From: Distichodus sexfasciatus
Taxonomy: Eukaryota; Chordata; Actinopteri; Characiformes; Distichodontidae
Length of the DNA: 64,000 bases
NCBI GenBank assembly: GCA_032718565.1
Contig: JAVGVS010000019.1
Location: 1,739,146 to 1,803,145, forward strand
Reading direction: 5' to 3'
A program made the position numbers and the translations under genes. The notes under the pieces are model-generated. The model saw only the letters and a list, made by a program, of their open reading frames with translations, did not search any database and was not told the DNA's origin. Of the stretch, positions 37,173 through 49,100 are shown piece by piece (position 1 is the first letter of the stretch; each line of letters opens with the position of its first letter).

Positions 37173-40100
37173 GGAGGGAGAGAGAAAGAAGGTGTGAAGA
37201 ATTATTCAGCTGTAGAGAGAAGTGAGGGGGTTGAGGACATTTTCTCTTGAGAGAGTGAAAGGAGAAACGAATTCAGAACACGCTAATGGGGAAGATGGCA
37301 TGCAAAGAAAGCCATGAACGACTAATGAAGTCTAAATAACACAGGAGGAGTGCTGAAGTGTTTATAGCATGGATTGTTCATTTATGTGGGTTTAATTGCT
37401 ATTCAAACGAAGCACTTTGACATTTAGGGTGAGTTAATTTGTAATGGAATGAGCAGAACTCTATAAAGCTTAATCTAGGGAAACCATTTCATTTAGAATT
37501 AAAAAGATGAATGTGGAAAAAAAAACATGCAGCTATCTGTGTGTGTGTGTGTGTGTGTACAAAGCCTCATTTTGATTAGTCTTCATGTAGGAGATTACTA
37601 AACGTAATCAAATAAACACTTAGAGCTGCTTTGTTTCTCACTTTTTTTTCTAACCTTTCTCTCCTGCACTTGCACACATTTGCATTTACAAAATTTTTAG
37701 ATCTAAAAATTTTGTGGAGATCTAAAACTTGAACTTCGGTAAATTCCTAAAACAATCACATTCCAGTAGATTTCTTATGAACTCTACCACACTTCTGGGA
37801 ATACTAAACACAATCAGAAATTCCAGTAGATCCAAACCTCAAACGTCAGGTCCCAAACTCACAAACCAGTAGAGTTAAACACTCCATTAGATCAAAATGC
37901 AGTAGATCCATATCCCAGGGTAGAGTTAGTCTTGAATCTATGACCTCTTATCTGTAACTGAGTTTACTGGTGCAGAACAACCTCCCCCCAGATCCAATAC
38001 TGAAACACAGTTCTGCACAGCAGCAAATCCAAAACCTGCCCTTACATTGGTGTGAGGCACTGAAACAGCACTGAAAGCCTCACATGGCTCCCACACCCCA
38101 CGCTGGTGCAGTGTGGGAAATCAGTCACAGCTGCAATGATCACTCTCATCAGCTCTGTCGGAGCTCAAAGGGAGGAGGGGGCGCATGTCTCAACATGACT
38201 GATAGCCAGTGCCCCTCTGCTCCACCGTCTGTTGGAGAGTGATGAAGACTCGGTCCCTCTTCATTAAAACTGCCTAGAATGTACCATTCTGAAAATGGAA
38301 GGTGCCATATGTGGCTTAGAAACTGGGAGCTTTAGATGAACTCATGAGTTGTACACATACAGGATTTGTGTTTTACTGCTTTGTTCTGCTGTAGTGTAGT
38401 GTAGCTTGCAGTAATGGTGTGATGGTCTTGCTAAAGCTGTGAGAGAAATGTAGCTGTACTATTGCAGTAGTGTTGTGGAGGTTGGGCTTTAGGCAGTCAG
38501 TTTAGCTGTAGTAATGCAGTAGTTTATCTTGTAGTAATGCAGTAGTTTAGCTGTAGTGTCACAGTAGTTTATCTTGTAGTAATGCGGTAGTTTATCTTGT
38601 GGTAGTGCAGTAGTTTAACTGTAGTGTTGCAGTAGTTTATCTTGTAGTAATGTGGCAGTTTAGCTGTAGTGTCGCAGTAGTTTATCTTGTAGTAATGCAC
38701 TAGTTTGTCTTGTAGTAGTGCAGTAGTTTAGCTGTAGTGTCACAGTAGTTTATCTTGTAGTAATGCAGTAGTTTAGCTGTAGTGTCACAGTAGTTTGTCT
38801 TGTAGTAATGTAGTAGTTTATCTTGTAGTAGTGCAGTAGTTTAACTGTAGTGTCACAGTAGTTTATCTTGTAGTAATGCAGTAGTTTGTCTTGTAGTAAT
38901 GCGGTAGTTTAGCTGTAGTAATGCAGTAATTTATCTTGTAGTAATGCAGTAGTTTATCTTGTAGTAATGCAGTAGTTTATCTTGTAGTAATGCCGTAGTT
39001 TAGCTGTAGTGTCACAGTAGTTTATCTTGTAGTAATGTGGTAGTTTATCTTGTAGTAATGCGGTAGTTTGGCTGTAGTGTCGCAGTAGTTTATCTTGTAG
39101 TAATGCAGTAGTTTATCTTGTATTAGTGCAGTAGTTTATCTTGTAGTTATGCAGTAGTTTATCTTGTAGTGATGTGGTAGTTTAGCTGTAGTAATGCAGT
39201 AGTTTATCTTGTAGTAATGCAGTAGTTTAGCTGTAGTGTCGCAACAGTTTATCTTGTAGTAATGCAGTAGTTTATCTTGTATTAGTGCAGTAGTTTATTT
39301 TGTAGTTATGCAGTAGTTTATCTTGTAGTGATGTGGTAGGTTAGCTGTAGTGTTGCAGTATTTTATCTTGTAGTAATGCAGTAGTTTAGCTGTAGTGTCG
39401 CAATAGTTTATCTTGTAGTAATGCAGTAGTTTAGCTGTAGTATTGCATTAGTTTATCTTGTAGTTATGCAGTAGTTTATCTTGTAGTTATGCTGTAGTTT
39501 ATCTTGTAGTAATGCAGTAGTTTAGCTGTAGTGTCACAGTAGTTTATCTTGTAGTAATGCAGCCGTTTAGCTGTAGTGTTGCAGTAGTTTATCTTGTAGT
39601 AATGCAGTAGTTTAGCTGTAGTGTCACAGTAGTTTATCTTGTAGTATTGCAGTAGTTTATCTTGTAGTGATGCAGTAGTTTATCTTGTAGTGATGCGGTA
39701 GTTTATCGTGTAGTGATGTGGTAGTTTAGCTGTACTGTTGCAGTAGTTTATCTTGTAATTAATGCAGTAGTTTAGCTGTAGTGTCGCAGTAGTTTATCTC
39801 ATAGTAATGCGGTAGTTTAGCTGTCTTAATGCAGTGGTTTATCTTGTAGTAATGCAGTAGTTTAGCTGTAGTGTCGCAGTAGTTTATCTTGTAGTAATGC
39901 CGTAGTTTAGCTGTAGTGTCGCAGTAGTTTATCTTGTAGTAATGCAGTAGTTTAGCTGTAGTATTGCAGTAGTGTTGCAGGCAGAATTGGTAGAGCTGAG
40001 GGACTGTGACTGCACCATACCTTGGGTTCTTATCCTCTCTCCTCTTTTATATCCCTTACTCCCCTCTCCACTTCATTCCTCTCCTCTCTTTTTCAGTCTC

Positions 40101-43100
40101 CCACCTGCAGCTATTCTCTCATCTCCTGTTCTTTTCGTCCCTACCCCCTTCTCTCTCTTCCTCTGTTTTTTGCCTTTTCTCTTCTCTCATATCCTGCCTA
40201 CTTTTATCACTTCTCCTCTCTTCTCTTTCCAGTTCTTTCCACTGTCCCCTCCAGTCCTGCTCTCCAGTCTTTTCTATGTTTCTTTTTTTTCCTTATTTCC
40301 CAGCCTTTTCTAATCTTCTTGTCTCATCTCAAGTACTTCCATTCTTCTCATTGTAGTCCTCTTTAGTCCCATCCTCTCATCTGACCTAGTCTATTTCTCA
40401 GTTTCTCTTCTCTCTACTTTTTCATTCCTCTCCTCTTATCTTTATTTCTCCCCACTCCTTTCTACTCCTCCTCATTTTCTCCTCTCATCCACCCTTGCTT
40501 TTCTCATCTTGTTTCCTCTTTCCTTATCTCCTCTCATTTCCTCTTTTCTCTACATTGTCCTCTTATCTCGTCACTCTACTCCTTGCTTTCCTCTCCTCTC
40601 ATCTTTTCCTTGCTTCTCTTTTTCAGTTTTTTTTCCATGTCTAGCTCTCTTTTCTAGACTTCTTACTTTTTTCTCTCCTTGCCTTATCCTCTGTTCTCGT
40701 CTCTTCTCTTGTTGTACTCTCCTTGCATCCTTTTTTCTCTTTCTCTCTTCTCTCCTCAGAGGAAAAATGTCTCCAATAAATGAGTTGAATTCAGTAGTTT
40801 GGTCATTATCCTGCCACGTGTGATAACATAGACCAGGCTTTTTCCTGCTCTCTTCGAGCCAATGTGGGAGAGATAGAGAGAGAGAGAGGGAACGAGAGAG
40901 AGAGATGGAATGCTGAGCCAATACCCTTCCACTGCCTGTTACCGTGGCAACTAGGAGTGTTACCCTTCCACACCACAATCACACACTAGCTGAGAGAAAG
41001 AGTGAGAGAGAGTAGGGGCATAATGAAGTGGTCTAGAGAACCAGTTAGATCTAACAGGCGCTAACTAGCTTCCTGTATAGATCAACCTAAAAATGATGGT
41101 CGGTAGTTGTGAGCGACTCTACGGGGTCTGCAATTAGTAATTGCGAAACAGACCAAATTTACACATTTGAGTGTAACTTATGCAAGCTGAAAAACGTCAC
41201 TGAAACTTTGTTGTGATTTGACATTACATTATTACAGTATTACTGACTGAAATGGCTTAGATGTAGTTAGATACTTTTTCTCTGTTGCTTGTACTGTACC
41301 CAACCACTTTATTAAAACCGTAGCTTGGCTGAAGCTTAGCTACTTTTAATCACAAGTAGCTTGTAGTTTAAAAAGCCCTTTAAAGGTAACCTCCTCAACA
41401 CTGACCACAACAGCCAGTGACCTCGCCACACCGAACAAATATGACACCAGGCCACAACCTGCCGGCCGAGACAGCTTAGTGGGAACATGCGTGTTTTACT
41501 GGAGAGATGTGAATGACAGGGGTCAGTTTTGCCTACTCACAGTGTAGATGTGTGGGCGTGAATATAAGTGTGTGTTTGCGTGTGTTTAAAGACCCATCCA
41601 AGCCTATTTAAAATCACTTCACCATGAAAATGACTGTTGTCAACTTGAGGAGCGAAAGGAGACAACTGCTTCGCCAGTGTAATTACCATCTGCAGTCCCC
41701 AAAAGTGGAGGTGTGTGTGTGTCTGTCTGTGCATGTGTGTGTGCGTGCTTTAGATCGGTCTCTAATGAGAGAGATCAGTATAGGAGAGTAAACTACTGTA
41801 AGTGCATGTTGTCACTGACTGTACAGCTATTAGCAGAACACACACACACACCCTTACAAACACACACGGAATGGAAGGGGGGCATTGTGTGGTTGTCCAG
41901 AGAGAGTGAGAAAAGGACTTTGGATTTTGAAATGTTTTAATTATCCTCTCGGCAAACGTGTGACTTCTGTCAGAGATCTCACATGTAAAATACGTAATGT
42001 TTCTGAGTTGAGGTAAAGCACAACTACTCATTTTCATCACAAGTGATCTGATAGGAAGAACAGCCGACTCATTGTGCTGCATTCAGTAAACCCATTGCAC
42101 ATTTTCTCACCTCTCTACATTTTTAATTCATTTTATTGGTCATTGGCATGGGTCATTGACCCATTCACACTGAGACTTTTTGACATTTTGAATTTTTGCT
42201 ATTTTTCACACACACAAAATGTAAAAGTCAGAAAAGGTTATAGTTTAAACAGACAGCAAATCTGGTGATTGGCCTCATATTTTATGAAGCATGTTTGATT
42301 TTCATGAGAAAATACAGGTCAGTTGGTTACTTTTAGGGATAAAAATTATATAAATATAGTTACATAAAAGTGGTACATAGGTGCAATGGCTCCATGAATT
42401 TTAGGGAAATGTACAAACAATGGTGTGTGTGTGTATTTGTGTGTGAGGGTGAAAGCATTGGTGGATGGAGCGTACGTGTGTGTGTGTATGTGTGTGTGGA
42501 TGGGTGTGTTTGATGAATGTGAGGTGCATTAGCCATTCCTGGATTGGGAATGATTTGTAGTGGGTCAGTGTGCTACAGGGCTTCAGTAGTTGTGGGTGTT
42601 CTGTCTGAGTGCTAATGGTAGTCATGACAGCAATAAGGATTTGTGGTGAGGTAAATAAAGATTAAATCTGAAAGATGAAACATTTGCTCTTTTATGAGCC
42701 ACTCCCACATTCTCACATTATATATCACCACAGTTAAATGTGCCTACAACGTATGTGTGTGTGTGTGTGTTATCCAGCTCTATAGGGGGAGAAATGCCAT
42801 AGTGAGGGATTTGTGGGTTGGTAGCTTGAGAGGCTGCTTGATTAATTGAAGCCGCAGTTTAATATACACACACACTGTTGCATAATTTTATTACACTGTA
42901 TGATCCCTCAAAATGTAGTAAATGTGTATATAAATCTGTAGATTAATGGGATACATGTAATATATACGATTTAGTCATATTTTTGAATCTATTCAGCTTT
43001 TTGCCTGATCTTTGCTTAGGTTATTCCGCTAAACTGTGTTTCAAGAATGGATTATGTGGAAGTTTGTGTCATTGTGCTGATTTTACGCACAGAAAATGGC

Positions 43101-46100
43101 TCAGCAAATTGCACACATCAAGCTACACAGCGATTTGAGGTCAGTGAGACGTGAGCATTGTTTTCCATATTCTAATGAGCTTCTGAAACAATGAGCAGCG
43201 TTTTCTATAAACTAATGATCTACAGAAAGAAGAAGCAACATTTCCGATGTTTTAAAAGATTTAGAAGCAGTGAACTGCTTTAGTTCTTATTTGTGAGGCA
43301 AAATCACTAGACAGTATTTCGTGGATTAAAACTTAGAGTTGACAAGCTGGGAACTAATTAGAAGCATTTATTCTGCTGAGCTACTGAACCAATCAGAGGC
43401 TGTGTTCGTAATGTTCTGACAGAAACCAAAGCCAAAGTAAACGACATTCACGTTCATCCAGTGCTTTGCGTTGTGTTCTTGTTATTATTGATGGAAGTGG
43501 ACAGGAATAGCAGGATTGAGACAGGTAGAAGTGGAGATGTCCCTCTGCTGATGAAGTCACATTGAATCTTCAGCTGTCCCTGCTTGCAGACGTCTGACTG
43601 ACAGCCATTACAGCCCCGTGAGTTTAGACGCAGACCGACTGACAGAAATCAGGGCTGATTGACAGTGATCACCTCTCACTAATCCCCATCAGGAAGCTTA
43701 AGTGGTTATTTGGAGACGGACAGATGCATAGCCAGAGGAAGAGTTCAGCATCTCATTCTGCTGGCTCTGACACCAGGGGGTCCCCCCACCCCCAGCTACC
43801 ATCATCATACTGCAGAAATGCGAAGACTTGATTCATCATTTAGTTTAAGGGGTTTCTCATTTTAACACTCTTCAAATTACATTTTATGCTAAAGTTATCT
43901 AAGTGAATTTATTTGACTGCACTGGCAGGTAATTTCGCTCATTTCAGTCTGCCGATAAGGCAAGATAATTTCTTTTGAAAAGAGTGCTTAAAATCTGTCT
44001 CTAAGTGAATTGAATAGTGTTAAAGTCATTTCAGAAAATACTCATAACCATTTAATTGAAAAATATTTTCACTTATTTATTGGATACTTTAGATATTAGT
44101 TTTTTGCACTGCCTTCGGAACTACAGACCTGCTATACTGCTAAGGGTTGAATGCAGGGTGGTTTCATTATGGAATTTGGGACTGTGGCAGCTATGCAGCT
44201 CTAACACCAAGATTAAAATGACAGAAACATGGTAAAATGACTACTTTAAAAATCATGAAAATTGCAGTTGCTACTATAATTAAACGAATAAATGCATTGT
44301 ACATAGATGTTGAAAATAATAAATAGTCAGATGTGTCTGTGGGAGTGCGTGTGTGGGTGTGTGTGTGTGTGTGAAGGATGTCTGTGGACACTGTTTTGAC
44401 TGGCTGTGGTAATTGCACACTATTTTCAGCTGTTGAGGCTGTTTGCTGGGTTAAATGGATCTAAAGCTGCAGGTTTCTGTACTTTCAACTCACCGCCTAA
44501 GTCTTACACTCTTCCCATAGTCTGTTTTTCTCTCTCTTTGTTGCTCTGATTTTCTCAGGCCAAATCTTTTGAAGCCATGACCAGCTATTGTGCTTCCGGA
44601 TATGATTACATATCCCACGTCGCTTTACAACCCAACACTTAACACGTTAGGGTCCAACTTAATCATGAAAAAAATATAGTGTGAATGAAAACATATAGAA
44701 TGAAAACATAGTGAGTTCTTCTCCTTGGAAAATGATGGATGTTATCTCAGCAAAATGAGCGCCTGGTTTAACTAGAGAATGATCGATCTTAGCTGACTAA
44801 CTAATGTTGACTGAACTAGTCTCTGTATTACAAAGGTGAATAATTCAACATATAAATGTTAGCTTGCATCCATAAACTAAACGCTTAAAATACCAAAGTA
44901 AAGGCACGTCAAACAGTACCATGACAGACAATACCAACCAACAAGTCACTCGATGAGAATGAATGAAACAAGTTGACCAGTAAAGAGGTTAAGAAATGGT
45001 TGAATAATGGTCCACATTACGGCTGAAATGATACTGTAATAGAATGTGAGAATAGTGAGAATGGAAGAGACTTGGGGAAGTTGGTGGCGTAAGGGTTAGG
45101 GTGTTCGCCCTGTGATCAGATGGTCGGTAAAGTTACCACACGGGAAAGGTACCATCCCCAAGCACTGCTCCCCGGGGCGCAGCCCATGTTAGCTGCCATG
45201 TTAGCCTTTCACGGATGGGTTAAATCTAGAGGTCACATTTCGTTGTGGTGCACTGTGTGTTGTGCTGTGGTATGTTCAAAATGACAAAACAATCACTGAC
45301 TTTTACTTGTATTATCAAATTCTTTACAGTAACAGAAGAATGTACCGTATGTTTCAACCGTATGGCCAGTCTTGATCATGGACAGACCCCCCAGTATCAC
45401 CTGTAATTCAAATCATTCCCCCCAACTCTCTCTGCCTATCTGTCTTTGTCTTCCCAAACCTCTTTCTGTACCTTATCCCAGCACAACTCTCCATTCATTC
45501 CATTCTTTTTCTCTCTCTAAATAATCATGACAGATTCATCTACAGAATAGGGGAGATGAAATGGCACAGAAGGTCGATCGAAGTGTTGTGTCCCTGGTAG
45601 ATGTGATTTAAGAAGCATTTAATCACACACACACATCTGCTAAGGTGATTACTGTGTGTGCCGGGCATCATCCCAATGCAGGAGACATTACAGTTTGTGC
45701 CTAAAAGACTGCTGAAGGTCACAGCAGCCTGCAGGTACTCACTGACCTCAAGACACAGACACACAGCATCTAATGGAGGGACTGAGCAGAGCATGAACTC
45801 CGGAAACATCTGGCCCGGTCCTGATTAATCATGCCCCGCCAGAAATTTGATTTGCCAAAGAGGAAAGGCTGATTTGTCTTTGAATCGTGATCCTCCTTGT
45901 GCAGAAGTGGAGGACTCGTTTAAGAACTACAAAGCTGTGCATCTCTCACTGCCTGATGAATTTTCTTGTCAAGATCACCCTAAGATGAATACTTTCAGAG
46001 AGTTTGGGAGGTGGGGGAGAGATGCAAAACACTGTTTTTGGATTCTTGGGACGTAATTCTGCCTGTTTCACTTATTTTAATCATAGGCTGTATAAAATTA

Positions 46101-49100
46101 GCTTCCCCAACACTACATTACAGTGCTACAGGACACATGTTGTGGGGGGAGAACAGTCCACTAGCTTCATATTGTTATACTGTCAGCCAAAATAAACACA
46201 GTTACTTGGGTCAGAGACACGGAAGGAATGTTGATATAGTATGAAATAACCAGCAGAGCTGAAGACTGAAAAATCTGTGTGATAGTATGACAGAAAGAGA
46301 GATGGAGAGACTAGTGCTAAGTGTTTGCCATTCTGTCTCAAAAGCCCATCTGTTTGCACACTGCGTGGGGAGAGAGGCAGACGGAAGGGGAGAAGGAGAG
46401 AAGGAGAGAGAAAGACAGGCAGCTGGAATAATAGAGAAGGAGTCGGATGGAGTGAGATGGGGCTGGAGGAGCCTCTGCTGTGTGAAGGATCTCTATAATA
46501 GTGTTGTGGAACACACAAGAGCTGGGGGTGTTTTCACTTATGGGTCGCAGCTGCGGGAGAAAGAATGAAGTGATTTGATTCCAAACAGTCTTTATGTTAC
46601 CTGCTCAGGGCGTCTCAGGTAATACCTACAGCTAGATGGACAACCACACAGGGCCGGGACCCTCAGATCGGCACAGACAAACCAGCGTACCAGCAATAAC
46701 ACAGCCACCAGCCAGGGTCTATGTAAGAGATTCATGCAGTAAAACATCATTATGAGCAAAAATTGGAGCTCTGGTTGCAATTCCATGTTTGTGTCTTTCT
46801 TAAAATGTGAGTTGACATGGCTTGGATAAAATCTGAAAGTGCCCAAGTGTTCTCATGCTGGAACATGCTGGAAGCTATTGGGATTTATCCGGAACATTTG
46901 TTTGAATCCTGATAAGAACAAAACATGCCTTAGGTGCATTCATCCTTGCGTTCTTTACTGTAATCAAAGTGGTAGTGATCCTTGTCATCTTTGCAGCTGA
47001 GAGTTTTCTGCTTCTGTAAATTTTGGATATATTACAGAGGGTGCTGTAATTGAAAGGATTTGTTCAGGGAACATTTCATTAATTGTCAGAAATTTAGTGT
47101 CCAATTTGTCCCTTTGAAAAGGGGGGAAATCAGTGGTAGATCAGCGGAAAATAGGATCAGTAGGTGCAAATGACATTGGATTACAAGACGGCAAACCTCT
47201 AAAATACTATCATGGATACCTCCTCTTTTGACAACTGTAAACCTTCATTTTTATTTACATGCACTTTGTTTTTACTTATTTATCTTGTGTTCTATCAAAC
47301 AAGCACCACCAAGTGAGTGATTATTTATCACAGCGCATGCAACAAAATGTGACTGCATTTGATCCTTCCATGCAGGAACAGCGGGGCAGCTTTTTGGAAG
47401 CCTTCGGGGAGCAGTTCTTGGGGACATTACCTTGCTGATGAGTACCTCAGTGGTACCTTTACCAGTTCGGGACGTGAAATGGCAACCCTCTGATCACGGG
47501 GCCAAATCCCTAAGCGTTATGCTACCAACTGCCCCTAAATGTCCGCTTTTCACATAAGGACTGAAGTCCGAACCGCGTGTCAGTTTTCGAGCTTGCAAAC
47601 AAAACAACAAGCCTAAACATTTTCGTACAGTTGATACTGTAGATGCTGCTGATCATGCATTTGTGATTTTTTTCTTGTCTTATTTCTGGAAATCATTCAG
47701 ACAGTCCTCGGGATCAGATAATTGCCTTTTAGTTGTATGGATGCTGAGATTCTAGTACAGGGTCTTTTTTTACTGGATTTGTTGAACAACATTTGGGAAG
47801 TCAGGTCGGGTTGAGAGGTTGAAAATGTCACAAAAACCCTGCAGCACGGATGAAGATGTGCAATAGGATTGACTGTACGACACATGGAGGAATGTATATC
47901 TGATAAAATGTCTTCCTTTCAGAAATACACACACACACAGACAGTAGAAAAGCAATGATAATGGCTGTTCGCCCACACAGTTGTGTAAGCCATTGAATGG
48001 GATCTTTCTCAGAAACATGGAGAACGAGAGAGCGTAGCATACATTCCATCAGGCACTGCATCTGTGTGTGTGTTTGTGGGTGTGTGGGTGTGTCTGTGTG
48101 TAAAAGAGAGAGAAACAGACAGAGCATCATGGATTCAATTGGGCCTTGCATCTGTGAGTGTGTGTGTGTATAAGAGAGAGAGAGAAATGATTCTGTCATC
48201 TCTGAGGGTCACATGGTGAGACTGTGCAGTTTGTCAGTGTTGCCGTAATGGTTGCCGTGGTGACACCGCGACTACGGGAGTGTGATGGATGACATGATGT
48301 TCTGATTTAAACACCTGGTCAAAACCCTGCCCACACATTAGTATGGCCTGCTATTACTCTATTGCGTGTGTGTGTATTTGTGTGAATATTATCTTTTGAG
48401 ATGAGAGGATTTTTTACCCAAAATGCACTATTTTCTTAATGGTTATTGAGAACTTCATTATGTGTATAATGTGCGTGTGTGTGTGTGTATGTGTGTGTGT
48501 GTGTGTAAAGAATGCTGACATTTGGTTTCTATTGTGAGAGAGCTGCTGGTGTGACCTGCTTGGAGAACTTCCAGCTAGAGAGAGACAGAGAGTGAGAGTT
48601 GAATGACAGTCAGAACCCAACGACAGAAGATAATGGCAAAGAGATATTTAACAGGGTTCCCGCGGGGTCTTAAAAAGTCTTAAAAAGTCTAAAATTCAGA
48701 AAGTTAAATTTAAGGCCTTAAAATGTCTTAAAATCGCCCAGATTTTCATCCTAGGTCTTAAATTTAATTTACCCAAGTCTTAAAATTCTTGCCTCCGTTC
48801 ATTCCCAAGAAGCGTTGTCCGCAGAAAATAACATTTTAAACCGCTGTAGAACTAATCCTTAGTACGTATTGTCAGTTTTACTCGCTTTTCACCTGTCAGC
48901 TTTGAAGCCAGAAAATAATGGAGCAATGCGCTCGCGTCCCTTAAACGAGTTTGACTAGCTGTTTATTCTGTGTTCTCGCACTGACCAGCTCACACACAGA
49001 TATAGCAGTATATCGTGTGATCTGTGCGATAGCATTGTGTCCTACGGAAATGAAAGCCTAATGATTTTTCAGTCGGCATGTAGCCTATGCATGGGGTGAA

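Noticed and set aside
38498..39978. CRISPR-like regularly spaced repeats
   Set aside because: Monomers are directly abutting with no unique spacers, and the context is a vertebrate intron.
40006..40366. Three overlapping Ser/Leu/Phe-rich frames, all open
   Set aside because: All three frames are open because pyrimidine-rich DNA lacks stop codons, which shows composition rather than coding.
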